This document shows, in pieces, positions 12,139 to 23,455 of a DNA stretch of 64,000 bases. The translations under genes and the position numbers were made by a program. The stretch lies in the NCBI GenBank assembly GCA_012976225.1, contig JAAVVG010000038.1:30335-94334 (forward strand). The letters run 5' to 3'. How positions within the stretch are numbered: position 1 is the stretch's first letter; every line of letters starts with the position of its first letter. This DNA comes from Golubevia sp. BC0850. Lineage: Eukaryota; Basidiomycota; Exobasidiomycetes; Golubeviales; Golubeviaceae. The notes beneath the pieces are model-generated. The model was not told the DNA's origin, did no database searches, and was given only the letters and a program-made list of their open reading frames with translations.

Positions 12139-14581
12139 TCACAGAGCATTGGCAAGTTCAGCTGACCTCGCCTTGACTTTAACGTAACAAGGATCTTTGA
12201 TTAAAACGAAGCAGTCCTTGATAGATTTGACGAAAGTCTCTGGGTTGAAGCCAGGCTATTTTAAAGAAAGGATCGATGGAGGGAAAGAGCTCGATCAGCA
12301 AGGTGAAAAAAAGCTGAGACGTCGACCTGAAGAAGAGTTAAGACTCACAGCGAATTCAGCATCAAAAGTCTGAATGAATCTAGCGACAAAGAGTCTCAGC
12401 TCCATGAGACCTACTTGTTTTCCGATACAGCCTGGGCAGTGAGGATGGAAGAGAAAAGAGGTCAGAGGTAAACCCTTGGTACTTTTCATATTCCCCAGTT
12501 TCAGTTCGATTCTATGACTCACCTGTAGGTCCGAATCCGAAAGCGTTGAAAGCCTTTGAGTTATGAACAGTCTCTTTTGAAGAATCCAACCATCTATCAG
12601 GATTGAAGTGGTCTGGATTGGAGAAATTCTTTGGATCACGATGGATTACGTAGGTCGGAGCAGAGATTACGATATTCCCTGGAATATGTACACCACATTT
12701 GAGCGGTATTCCCTCTGGAGGACTGATTCTTTGAAGTCCACTTGCGACTGAGAGAGAGGGAGAGTTATAGAAAAAGAGGTTGACGCTTTAGCTTAGAATT
12801 GACATGAACCTCACTATCTGCCCTTTCAAAACTCACCAGGAGGCCACAATCTCAAAGTTTCATTTATGACAGCATTCAAATAATCACAATCTTTCCCCAA
12901 TCGACTTAAATCATCAGCTACAGATCCTGGAAAAGCAGTTTCAATCTCTTCTTGAAGTCTCTTATAAGCACCTGGAGTGTTAATCAAATGAAACAATGCC
13001 AAACACATTGTGTTTGAAGAAGTATCGGATCCCGCAACTACCAATAAGCCAGCATCGGCAGTTAATTCTCCCATACTCAATTCCTTTCCACTCCTCTTCT
13101 TGGTTTCTCCTAAAATGTGAGAGAAAACATCTTGTTCTATGACTTGTTTATTGGGTTTTCCTGATAGACGTTCTTTTAGAGCATCTCTGGCCCATCTTTC
13201 CAGAGCTACTATTGGCGTTGGGATGGGACGGAGAAGAGCTGGCATGTAGGGTACGTTTCCGATCTGTGAGAAGGAAGGTTCAAGTCGAGAGAGATTTGAG
13301 AAAGAAAAAGATGAGGAAATCGTTCCTTTTTTCAGGGAAATGGATCCCGTCATTCAATTGAAACTTACAGCCATGATCAAGACTACAGCTTCTTCGATGA
13401 GCTGTTGGATAATGGGGAAAGAGAAAAAGGTTCGTCAGAATCGACGTTGGGTGGCAAATAAACCTCAACCAAGAAGAATGATCCTTACCTCGATTGGTCT
13501 GCAGGTAGTAGCATTCTTAACCATATCGAACCCTTTACCAAATCCTAATTCACCCATCACGTCGAATCCTGTGAAAATCGGAAACCCCACGAAGAGACAA
13601 AGGGTCAGCTTAAAAAGCTCTCACTTTTTCTTCTCTCTCCATTTCCATTCCCTCGACTCACCAAACCAACTACACCACCTCCCAACATCCAGTTTCTCCT
13701 TGCCTTCCTTTCCAAACTTATTAATCTGAGAAATCGTTAAATTAACATTCCTAATCACACATTCTTCGTAACCTCTCAGAGCTTTGGCACTAAAACCAGC
13801 GTCCCAATTCTTACGTCTAACAGCATGATCAGCCATAGTTGGAGTGGATTGTAAATTGTATGCTTGACATTCTGTGGTTTCCTTTGTGAAGGCGTAGAAA
13901 GGACCTCTTAAAGTTTTACCTGAAGGACCGGTAGCTCCGTAGATTGAAGAAAGTTCTTCTGGATCATTGATACTCAGTTCTCTTGGACCTATGCGGAGGA
14001 TTGGACCGTATTTATTGTGGAGGGATTGCATTAGGTAGGGACGCTGTGAGGGAGAAAGGAGAAAGGAGAGGCGTGAGATTAGGGCGATGAGAGTGGTCAG
14101 TGGCGAGAAGTTGAAAGACTCTTTAGGTTGTCCTTCAAACCTTAGAAAAGGGACAAGACAAAGGATCTGAAACAAGTCTATGAAATGAACAAAGAAGACT
14201 CACTTGACCTTTCAGGTCTACAGGGACCATGAACCATTTTGAAATGATGAATCTCAAAGGACCTTTGAAACCTCCGATTGTTAATCTGTGAAAACCGATT
14301 CTATAAATCATCATACTTGACCAAATTGTAATCACGAAGATTCCAGTAGATTTCAAAGATAACAGAATTGAAGACGAAACATCCTGGTTCCAATTGTTAT
14401 GAATGAATCTTGATTGAAGAATGTTGTAGAGTAAAAGTGGATAGAAAACTTGTCGAGAACCTGGTTCTGAGATTTGAGATATTAAGTGAAGTGATAAGCC
14501 AGCTAAAATTGGTAGGTAGATTAGCAGCAGAGGTGAATCTGGAGATTGAAGAGCTGAGATTGATAAATCTAATTCATACAT
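12139..14581 (-). CDS. Cytochrome P450 monooxygenase, membrane-anchored
   Basis: Eight exons in phase: 14581-14204, 14043-13662, 13568-13489, 13401-13369, 13263-12837, 12747-12523, 12431-12349 and 12255-12139, about 574 residues. The N-terminus has several hydrophobic segments for ER anchoring, longer than a single P450 anchor. The I-helix oxygen-binding motif is AGSDTSSNT. The K-helix ExxR is in NETLRLWPP. A PERF-like FNPDRW follows. The haem loop is FGFGPTGCIGK, with the ligand Cys encoded at the start of exon 7; the usual Arg two residues before Cys is Thr, a variant known in basidiomycete P450s. Neighbours are unrelated, so no pathway is implied. It resembles the large basidiomycete P450 families; I do not assign a CYP number. 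One exon is only 33 nt. Confidence 0.88.
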
Positions 14582-15197
14582 CTTGAGAAGTTGTTGAGTG
14601 GTGGGTGAGATTCCAGAGAAAGATGTCTTGAACTGATTTGTATGGGGAGGGGAAGAAGAAGAAGGACTTGACTTCTTATGGAAAGTTGAAGCCGAGAGAG
14701 AGAGAACTTTTGCGGGGGATGGAAGAGATAACCGGAGGATGAACGAGATTTCCGTGATTTAGAGGACGGAAAATTTGGACTGGAGGAGTGGATACTGAAG
14801 GAGACCCTTCTCTTTTATGTCGAATGATTATCTGCCTGTTGCAAAGCACCAATCTTGATTTGAAGATTTAAAAGCTTGTTGCTCGATGGAAAGCGAAGCG
14901 TCAGACTTTGGTGGGAAGAAGAGAGAGAGGGCTAAAGAGACGGATTCTTCCTCTTGTCCTATCCGACACCGCTTAACCTGAGTCCGGTCCGTTCTATTCC
15001 CCAACACAATCCTAAGATAAAATTCAAGACACTCTGTAATCTATTTCAAACATTTCATCAACCAGTAAAGAAGGAAATGAGGGGAGAAAAGGTGGTTTCG
15101 TCGCGTGGACGTTCGCGATGACACAGACGCTCAGAAAAACTTCCAATGTTGCAATTGAACTCTCTAGTCAACGTGATAAAGTTTCCCTAGTCTAGCA
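14582..15197. other. Divergent intergenic region, P450 / conserved protein
   Basis: About 0.6 kb between two divergent starts. It should hold both promoters. No ORF or RNA gene seen. Confidence 0.45.
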
Positions 15198-16121
15198 ATG
15201 TGTACGATATTCAAATCGCAACCAGCTCTATCAAGCGTCCGATCTCTCTCCTCAAAAGGCAGCTGCAGCTTCAAGTTGACCTCATTTCGATCCGTCATGA
15301 TCAGTTCAACTTCTTCTGCTTCGAAGACGATCAAAGATCCGATTCATCCAACTGGAATTTATTATCATTCACTTCCAAATTCATCCAATTCCTCAGCTTC
15401 CTCATCAACTTCACCATCATCTTCAACTTCCTCTTCCTGGGCTATTTCACTTCTACCGACTCCACCTTCTTCTTCATCTTCAGCTTCAATCTTAGCTCAT
15501 CTACAACTCACAACTTCAACAACTTCAAAAGATGAACAAGATGATCAGATACCTTCACTTGTAAGAAGTAATCCTGATAACGTAAAACCTAACAAGGAGT
15601 TCATGAGAACTTTACATAAAATTTTTAGAGAGGAAATAGTGGAGAAAGATGACATGTTGAAATTTGAAGCTGGAATGAGAGGAAGTGGTTGGGCTCATTT
15701 GAGTGGTGAGTTAGTAACAACTGTAGAAAAGCCTATGATGTAGTCATCTGGGAATCGAAAAGCAGGAACTCATGTTGGAAACATGACAAGCAAAGCAGGG
15801 AGGAGTGCCATCTCTTCTCTGTTCTCTCTCTCTCTTCTTCCTAACCTCTCCCTTTCCCTTTATCCATCTCCCCCTCATACAGACCCTCGTCACGAACTAA
15901 TGCCAGGACGTATCCCAACTCCAGACTCAATCTTCGCAACCGTCGCTTTCTCAAATTCAGAAATTCAAATCTCCAAATCTGAAGAGGTTTCTGAGAACGG
16001 TTCGGTTCCTGGATATGAAGTGAATGACACTTATCGATTGATCACAAAAGAAGAAGGTCCCATTCAATTAAGAGACGAGTGGTTGGAGGTGGTCAGGAGG
16101 AGGTTGGAGGAGGTGAATTAG
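15198..16121 (+). CDS. Conserved uncharacterised fungal protein
   Basis: Two exons, 15198-15705 and 15883-16121, joined in phase by a GTGAGT...CATACAG intron, about 248 residues. The N-terminus is basic and Ser-rich (possibly a targeting leader; a second start, MISSTSS, is at 15297). A Ser/Thr-rich spacer follows HPTGIYYHSLP. The conserved-looking C-terminal part contains GSGWAHLSDPRHELMPGRIP, split by the intron, then PTPDSIFATVAF and a closing acidic helix. The H-P-T-G-[IL]-Y-Y-H and PGRIP-x-P-[DE]-[DS]-IF patterns are what I recall of a widespread fungal protein of unknown function. No enzyme motif is visible. Confidence 0.7.
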
Positions 16122-16812
16122 AAAGCAAATTAAAGCGAGGGAGGGAGAGTTTGAGTTTTGTATCTAACGGACATGGAATGACAAAGGGGGTTTGAATCTC
16201 TTTGAAAGAAGTGGAGAGAGTGCTTGGTGGGAGGAAGAGGATCGAGATTTGGAAAGGAGAGAACATAATAGAAGTGACTGAAATGGAAGGCTTGTCGATC
16301 CCTTTCGCCATTTTTCCTCTCCATCTCTAATCAAAAGGATTGATTTTACATCAGACCACTCTTCACGCCTTTGACTCTTTGATTTGAATCTGTTAGATCT
16401 TTTACTGATGTCAGAAGTCTTGAAACGCAGTTCCCAAACAAAAGCTACCAAAGATCCAGTTTCGAGGTCAAGGGTGGGAGGGTGGGTTCAGGCGTTCAGG
16501 TCTACTGAATCTATAATTTCACAACTTGAATCTATTGAAATCACAACAGTCAAAGTATCTACAGGCAAAACTACCCTGAAAGACAAAGCTGAAGTTTGAA
16601 AATGTGAAAGCTAAAAAGTAGAGAGGTTGAAAATTGGCAGAACAAGAAGAAACTTGAGGATCTCAGCCAGAGGGAAAGAGAGATTTGTATCTAGGAGAGG
16701 TGCACTCATAAGCTTGTTTCTTTAGCAGCAGGAACCTGCTGAAAGCGGTCTGACGAGTTATTCTAGCTTATATATTTTAAAACCTGCAGATGCTCAAGAA
16801 AGTCATACAGCT
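16122..16812. other. Intergenic region upstream of tRNA-Cys
   Basis: About 0.7 kb. Short ORFs on both strands show no domain. I see only the 5' flank of the tRNA. Confidence 0.4.
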
Positions 16813-16917
16813 GAGGCCTTAGCTCATCGGTAGAGCGAGTGATTGCAAACAAGCTTCGTTTCAGATGAAATGGCTAGAATGATCACTAGGTAATTGGTTC
16901 GACTCCGATAGGCCTCT
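16813..16917 (+). tRNA. tRNA-Cys (GCA) with a 33-nt intron
   Basis: The acceptor stem is perfect (16813-16819 pairs with 16910-16916). The D-arm stem is GCTC/GAGC around ATCGGTA. The anticodon stem AGTGA (16838-16842) pairs with TCACT (16883-16887), with anticodon GCA at 16845-16847. The T-arm ATTGG/CCGAT closes a TTCGACT loop (B box). The base at 16917 is T, the U73 discriminator that identifies tRNA-Cys. An intron of about 33 nt (16849-16881) sits one base 3' of the anticodon, the canonical nuclear tRNA intron position. Confidence 0.92.
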
Positions 16918-16921
16918 ATTA

Positions 16922-16927
16922 TTTTTT
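16922..16927 (+). terminator. RNA polymerase III terminator of tRNA-Cys
   Basis: A run of six T on the coding strand begins five bases after the tRNA discriminator base, the normal Pol III stop signal. Confidence 0.75.
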
Positions 16928-17668
16928 GGAATTTCCCCTTCTGGAACAAGCCTTAAGCATCATTATCGGTGCACGTTACCTTCACTCTTAGGAGCTCACA
17001 TTATATTTTCTTTTACTGCCTTTTGAAGCATAGCAAGCCAGTGGAAGACTTCCTTTTATATCGACGTGGACAGCAGTAGTGCAGTTTACCGCTTCTCTCT
17101 TAATCCTTTACCTGCTACTTCACCTTCCCAACCAACTAGATTTTGAGGAGGCACATCTCTTCTAACAAGTTGTTGTAGAGGGATGACAATCTAATAACTG
17201 AGTGGCAGAAACAAAGGGATGGGACAGGGAATCGGGAATCAAAGTCGCTGCTTCTCAGCGTCACTTTCCAATTCTTCTTCCTGGTTCTGACTCTTGAAGA
17301 GTAGAGTAAAATCTGAACTCATCTCATAACTGTCAGAGGTATCAGGACCTTGTCCGTCAAAGTGCTCTCTCAGAACGTCCCCCAGAACGACCAAAGAAGG
17401 ACGCCTTTCAAGGACACTCCTAATCCCTCTTTCCCACCTCCAAGTCCAAAACGTTGAAGGAGATTGGAAGATTCAGAGGATAGTTATGCTTTTTATTGTA
17501 CGATGATACTTCTGATCAGTGGGGGATAGAGAGAGCGATTCCTTCGACCTTCAAACAAGCTTCAAGCTCTGCGAGGATCTTCCCTCCCACCACCAACCAT
17601 CCTTTCGTCCAACCTCAGTCATCGTTCCTCCTCCTCAGCCTCCCTCCCGCTCTCCTTCAACTTCTTTG
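16928..17668. other. Intergenic region / 5' UTR of the LSM14-like gene
   Basis: About 0.74 kb with no convincing ORF. The last part is pyrimidine-rich and open in frame upstream of 17669 without an ATG, so it is probably leader sequence. Confidence 0.4.
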
Positions 17669-19537
17669 ATGCAGTCACCTGCAGTTCTTAATTCCAATGC
17701 TCAACAAGCTCCCAATGGAGCTCCACCGTCTGCTGGAGGTGGTGCGATGAGCGGAGGACCATCTGATTTCATTGGAGCTCTAATCTCTCTCATCTCAAGA
17801 GCCGACATTCGTTATCAAGGTTTCCTAGCAAGTATAGATCCAGTTCAAGCTACCATCGCTCTAGAGAAAGGTCAGTCTTGCTCCCTCTTGATCGTTCTCA
17901 CACCATCCTTCTCCAGCACGAGGCTGTTCTTACTCCTTTCATCTCCTCTCAGTTCGCTCGTGGGGTACAGAAGGTCGCTTAGCCCCTCTCGGAAGAGGTC
18001 ATGAAGAAATTCCACCAAATGACAACATCTATGACTACATTGTCTTTAGAGCTGCAGATGTCAAGGATCTTCAGATTGATGATCCAAATCCAATCAGACC
18101 TGGAAACGCTCCTGGTCAACAGGCTCTCCAAGATCCTGCTATCTTAGGCGTGAGTAGTCTGATTCAGACTGCTTTGATGCTCAAAAACATTGGGTAGGAG
18201 TAGAGGATTCAGATTGGGAAGGGGAAGGCCAGCAGTCGAAGAGATAAGGTTGTTCAAACCCAGCTCTCCAATCAGCTTCGTCTCAGTGTTAATGGACTGG
18301 GTATATGCCATCGATTGTCTTTGAGTGGCATTTTAAAATCTCGTACATGAATAGTGGTAGGCAAGAGCGAACTTGTACTGAGACTGTATCTCCCCCTCTT
18401 GCCCTTCCTCTTTTCCTCCTCGAATAGTCCTCAGGCGCAGCTCGTTCTCCAATCCAGAGGTTCGGTGGTCCTCAAGGAGGCTATGGATACGGTCCTGGAG
18501 GTCCAGGACTCGCTGGTCCACCTCCTCCTCAAGGTCCTGGTGGCTTCTATGGCGGAGCTCCTCATCAGCAACAACCTCCTCAGCAGCCAGCCCCAATCGC
18601 TTCTCCAGCCGTCACTCCAGCGGCCGCTCAACCTGAAAAGAAGGAAGAATCCAAGAAAGAGATTCCAGTGGCTCAATCAAATGGAGCAGGTCCCTCTACT
18701 TCAGCAAATGATCTAGCTTCAGAAGTCTCCAATCTTCAAGTTTCAGACAAGAAATCCAAATCCCCATCCACTTCAACTTCTCCTTCAGCTACCAAAGCTA
18801 CATCCTCAAGTAGCTCCAGATCTCCTCAAAAGAACTTCAACCTTCCTCCAGTCCCTCACGCAGCTACTGCGGCAGCTCATCAAGCTCAACAGAATCAACA
18901 ACGTCAGAACAGAGGTGGAGTTCCAGGATCAGGTGGTAGAGCTGGACCAAATAGACGCCAAGGAGGAGGTGGAGGAGGAATGTACGATGTACCTCTACCT
19001 CTAGGACCAGCTCCAGTGCCGGAACAGGACTACGACTTTGAAACAGCTAACAAGAAGTTCGAAGATGAGAGAAAACAAGCAGCCTCCAAACAGTCGGCCG
19101 ATCCCTCGAAATCTCCAACTACCAATGGAACTGGAAATGAATTCGAAACTCTGGATTCAATTCCTCCTCCTGAAGATGGAGCTAGTGGACCAAAATCTTT
19201 CTACGACCCAAAGACGACTGGATTCTTCGACAACATCAGTTCAGAAGTCAAGGAGAGGCATGAAAGACCTGCAGGAGGAAACATAGGTGGAAGAGGTCAA
19301 TCAAATGGTTCTAGAGAAGATGGCGGTCAAAGAAGAGGTGGAGGCGGGGCTGGTGGAAGCAGGGGAAGGAATCAGAGAATGGTCGAAGAGAGAAGAAATC
19401 TTCAAACTTTCGGAGACACTGGAAACGCTGGTGGAGGAACCCAAGGTAGAGGAGGATTCAATGGAAGAGGCAATGGAAGAAGTCGAGGCCGAGGAAGAGG
19501 AGGTTACAGAGGAGGTCCAAATTACGTTGAAGCTTAA
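17669..19537 (+). CDS. SCD6: LSM14/Scd6-family mRNA decapping and translation repressor
   Basis: Three exons: 17669-17870, 17953-18149 and 18428-19537, in phase, about 502 residues. The N-terminal LSm14 domain reads FIGALISLISRADIRYQGFL, then after the splice VRSWGTEGR and YDYIVFRAADVKDL. A Pro/Gln/Gly-rich linker follows. The FDF-type box is QDYDFETANKKFEDE, the FFD box is FYDPKTTGFFDNIS and the TFG box is NLQTFGDTG. The C-terminus is an RGG-type Gly/Arg tail. This order (LSm, FDF, FFD, TFG, RGG) is diagnostic of Scd6/LSM14/RAP55, a P-body protein that binds Dhh1/DDX6 and Edc3 or 4E-type partners to repress translation. Intron 2 is 278 nt. Confidence 0.92.
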
Positions 19538-20294
19538 AGAAAAGATGGATGAGGTTTCACGAGAAGAATCACAAAGATGCTCCATCCTAATCCCTTTTCT
19601 TTTTGTTTTTGTTTTTGTTTCACTCTGTTGCCCCTCCCCAGTCCCTTCTCAGAACCCAAAGAGCAAAGTCTCTCAAAATCGAATTCACATCCCCTTACTT
19701 TTGTTCCGTTTGCCACCCTCTTCTCAATGTTACAACTCGACTCAAATTCGATACGCACACTTTAAGAATCAAACTACAAAATCGAACCTCCCCAGGCGAT
19801 CGTCCGAATTGCACAACTCAAAAGGAATGAACAGGCTGTGGCGACGTTTCTGAGTAGGAGGTCGTTCGAGGGTCGTCTTATCCGAATTGCAGCCAGTGGA
19901 AAATCAGGAAGTGAGGAATAGAGCTAGGTTGAAAAATTTACAGGTGGAAGTACGAGAGTTAGACAAGCAGAAAGAGCCATAAAGAGAAAGGGTGACGAGC
20001 AAGACCCTGAGAGCAAGATGGGAATTTTGGTTGTGTCTACGAGGCTATGAATACAAAAAAGGGTGAGTAAAAGGACATGTGAGATTTTCTTTAAGTTAAA
20101 GCATCACAGAAAATCTCAAAGTCATCGGAACTGGCAGCGAATCTAGATTCTGGGGAGAAATGACAACCTTGACGTTCGAGGTCCATTTCCATTTCCTCTG
20201 AAACATCGCCTGAATATAAGCCTTCATATGGTCTCGAAGTCGATAATGAAAAGTTTAAAGATTCGAATCTAGAGGGAATCGATGGGACTGATCT
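19538..20294. other. Convergent intergenic region
   Basis: About 0.76 kb between two convergent stops. It includes a TTTTTG-repeat stretch near 19597-19620, probably the SCD6 3' UTR. No gene seen. Confidence 0.45.
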
Positions 20295-20915
20295 TCATTT
20301 TCGAGATTTACTTTTAGTGGGTCTGCTTGGTTTTGATTCGCATTCCTGGTCTGCTTCTGGTGATTGGAGAGTGAATGGGGATGGAATTGAAGAGTGAATT
20401 TCCGTTTCTAGAGATGAGATTGAGGAGCTGCTAGATTGAAGACCAGGGGTAGAAGGCGAAGAAAAAGTGGATGAGGTTGGAGTGGAAGGTGGAGTTGAAG
20501 GACTGTATGACTCTTCTTCGAAAGAAGGAACTAGATCTCTGGGGATAATGCTGAGAGGTGTGATTATGATTGCAGGTGGAAAGAATTCTTGTCGGCTAGA
20601 CGATTCGGGTAGAGGGAAACTTTGCTCAAGGAACTTCTCGACCGGTTTGCGTTTGATGTTGAAAGTAGGACTTGATCTGCTGGATTTGTGATAAGAGACT
20701 GGTCTCGATGAAGAGGCTAAGTTGACCTTGCCACTTGAAGTTTCCCTAACAGACCTTCTCCTGGCTCGAGATTCCGAGCTGAGAAATTGATCAGCTCGAC
20801 GCAGAAGTCCTAGTTCTTCAACGTTCCGAGGGGCAGTTGAAGATAGAGGTGATAGAGCTGATTCGAAACAAGGGTTGTCTTGTGGTGAGGAGAGTCGGCT
20901 ATGAGAACGAATCAT
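20295..20915 (-). CDS. Ser/Pro-rich uncharacterised protein
   Basis: An open frame of 206 residues from ATG 20915. It is rich in Ser, Pro and Arg, with a basic C-terminus (KPSRPTKSKSRK) and short patches such as NIKRKPVEKFLEQSFPLP. No domain, signal peptide or membrane segment. An acceptor-like CTCACAG lies 10 bases before the ATG. Short frames further upstream (one starting MQPIVFRLWHLE near 21197) could be 5' exons, but I could not join them in phase. It may be a regulatory protein with phosphorylation sites, or only partly a gene. Confidence 0.45.
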   Translation of the reverse strand: MIRSHSRLSSPQDNPCFESALSPLSSTAPRNVEELGLLRRADQFLSSESRARRRSVRETSSGKVNLASSSRPVSYHKSSRSSPTFNIKRKPVEKFLEQSFPLPESSSRQEFFPPAIIITPLSIIPRDLVPSFEEESYSPSTPPSTPTSSTFSSPSTPGLQSSSSSISSLETEIHSSIPSPFTLQSPEADQECESKPSRPTKSKSRK

Positions 20916-21753
20916 GTTGTGGATCTGTGAGAGTAGTGGCGAAAAGGAGCGGGTCAGCTTCCTGAGGCTCTGAAGAGATTGTTTCGAGGCTATACTGAAA
21001 GTAGTGATCGACAGAGCCTACAACTTACCTGTTACTAGGTTTTGGAAAGAGGCAGGAAAAGTTGAAGCGTTGAGGATCGAAAGAAGACTTGGGTGGAGGA
21101 AAAAGAGAGAGATGACCTGAAACTCCACGAAGCAATGCTCCTTATGAAGCATCCCTTGAAGTTCCAAATGCCAGAGCCGAAACACGATGGGCTGCATGGC
21201 CGTGAAGGTGGGCAGAAGAAGCCGCAGGGAGGGCTTTGGGGGATGTGAAATGTCTTTGCCCAACTCGAAGGTCCAAGTTTCGAACGCCAAGCTTTACTTT
21301 ACCCTCCCGACGATCTCGATTCTAGAGATCACACCGAGAAATTCAGGAAGAGACACGGGATTTCATGTAAGACCTGCAGGAGGGACAGGTGCGAGAGAGG
21401 CTGGAAAATGAAGAAAGACTTCCCAGACGCCGTGGCCTCTCTCTCGTCACCCGTCGATCTTCTCGTCCGGACACTACACATCCAAAGTATCTAAATGAAT
21501 CACAGAAAGAAATCCAAACAAACAACGAGACCGCCCGAAACGGTTTGAGACAAGTTCTAGATGGCTGACTTTGAAATTTTACAAAAAGCTTCGAAACGGT
21601 CTCGAAGGTTTTTCAATTTTCAGTATTCCAGTTTTGGCTTGATCTAGATACATACTTGCCTTGTTGGATTCCAGGTTCTGTTTGTTTGTTTGGGTCTCGA
21701 AGAATTTCACAGGCCTGAGTATGTTTCAAGGGGAATGGACTTGAGAAAGAAGG
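20916..21753. other. Intergenic region before the secreted Cys-rich gene
   Basis: About 0.84 kb with promoter of the secreted-protein gene at its right end. The minus-strand frame near 21018-21200 (MQPIVFRLWHLE) may be a 5' exon of the neighbouring Ser/Pro-rich gene. Nothing else is supported. Confidence 0.35.
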
Positions 21754-21760
21754 TATAAAA
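21754..21760 (+). promoter_or_regulatory. TATA box of the secreted Cys-rich gene
   Basis: TATAAAA 118 bp upstream of the ATG at 21872, followed by a pyrimidine-rich leader. The flanking bases match those around the TATA box of the thaumatin-like gene (28864). Confidence 0.65.
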
Positions 21761-21871
21761 GGGGGAAACCAAATCGGTCCTCTTCAGATCCCCATCAACA
21801 CATCTCTTTTCTCTTCCCCCTCTACCTCTCACTTCTTCACCTCTTCAACCTACTCTACTATCACTCTCAAA

Positions 21872-22935
21872 ATGAAGCTAACTCTACCAATCGCTGCCAC
21901 TCTTCTAGTCGTCCTCTCCTCTTCTTCTGAAGCCTCTCCTTCCTTCGAACCTCGCAACTCTGCCAACTTCGGATTGACCTCCTCCAACTGCTACGGAGCT
22001 CCGGTCAACCCATGGACCCCTTCTGCCGCTCCAGGATGGTGGTTAGGAGCTCCCTGCAAGAAGAGTCTTCCAATGTGGGATGGAGGTGACTTCAACCTCT
22101 GCAACAACTGGTGGTCGAGCTTCATCCCAGTCTGCTACGCCAAGCAGAACCCTTCCAACTTCAATTTCTGCACTCAATGGTGGTCTTCTTTCGTTCCTTT
22201 CTGTAAAGCCAACAACGGTGGTGGATCTTCTCCTTCAACCACTACCATCAAGGCTACTCAGACATCTACGGCCGCCACCTCCACTGCTACCTCTACCTCA
22301 GGATCAGGAAGTGGAAGTGGAAGTGTCTGCAGCAATGGGTACTTGCAAGCTTATAGCAACTACAGTACCACTGCTTTGACTGGTGTCTACCAAGGACAGA
22401 TGGTGGGAGCCGCTACCATCGATAACGAGAACTACTTGACCTGTAAGTAGAGAAGAAAGAGATTTGATTCCCTACATCTTGACTCTCGGCTCACTCTTTT
22501 ACTCTTTCTTTCTTTTACTTCTTTCAGATGGACTCGTCGACAACCTGGCTCAGTGTGAAGCCGTCTGTGATGGCATCGCTGCTTGCACCTTCATCAATCT
22601 GGTGAGTCGACTTTTTGCCACTTCTCTTTCTCTCAAAATTCTGCCGCAGCATCCGACGACCTCCTTCTCTCCTTCTCCAACAGTCCCGAGAGTTCAACTC
22701 TAACATAAAAGACTCTTACGGACCAGAAAAGCTCACTTGCGCTGTCTACAAGGCCTGTTCAGGACCAGAGAAGGCTACCAACTACGGAGGACAAGGTGAG
22801 TTCTCGAATCTTTTTTTTCTTTCTAGCTGCATGTCCACCTTGTTTTGATCGCCAACTTCATTTCATTTTCTCCAACCAGACGACCCTACCTATATTACCA
22901 ACTCTCAAGCCTGGTGCAAGTCTGGAAAATGTTAA
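21872..22935 (+). CDS. Secreted Cys-rich protein with PAN/Apple-like (fruit-body-protein-like) C-terminus
   Basis: Four exons: 21872-22442, 22528-22601, 22684-22795 and 22880-22935, in phase, about 270 residues. A signal peptide (MKLTLPIAATLLVVL...) leads the protein. The N-terminal third has two copies of F-N-x-C-x-x-W-W-S-S-F-x-P-x-C in tandem. A Thr/Ser-rich, probably O-glycosylated spacer and a Gly/Ser run follow. The C-terminal part, with Cys-spaced QCEAVCDGIAACTFIN, LTCAVYKAC and SQAWCKSGKC, resembles the PAN/Apple-like region of basidiomycete fruit-body and cell-surface proteins. It probably acts in the wall or outside the cell. A TATA box at 21754 and a compact promoter suggest strong or regulated expression. 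Confidence 0.82.
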
Positions 22936-23455
22936 ACTCCTCTCACTCTCTTTTCTCTCGAATCTGGTTCCTTCATCATCGGTTAGCTTGCCTTTCAATC
23001 AGTCACCCATTCAAAGATCCATTCTCAGTGTCACCTCAATTTCGTTTCTCTTTAGATTCTCTTTCGTCTTCTTTCCAACAGTCACCTCTAAACCGTACAC
23101 GCTCTTTCCTTTATTTTGTAACATATCTGATCAAAATTGCTCCTTGCGCAGCCTTACACAAAAGCCTCAATCTACAGATCTTATCATATTACTTTGCTTT
23201 TTGTCACCTGAAGAAGTCCTAGCCTGATCTTACTTGCTTCAGGGATAAGAGACGTTAGTGAAATCTTCCAACAATTTCGTTCCTCACTTCGTAGTGCCGA
23301 TTTTTCTCCTTCAAACTGGATCTGGAGATCCCTACTTCAAGCCTCTAGCATAGTTTCCGTTCTCTCTATTCGATCTCTCAAACCGACGCTAGACTGTATG
23401 CTATCCATTTCCAAAAGATATCAATGTAAAACAATCTGAGCCATCCTTTTCTCTA
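22936..23455. other. Convergent intergenic region
   Basis: About 0.5 kb of T-rich sequence between two convergent stops. The open frames in it are pyrimidine-rich read-through and probably 3' UTR. Confidence 0.45.
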
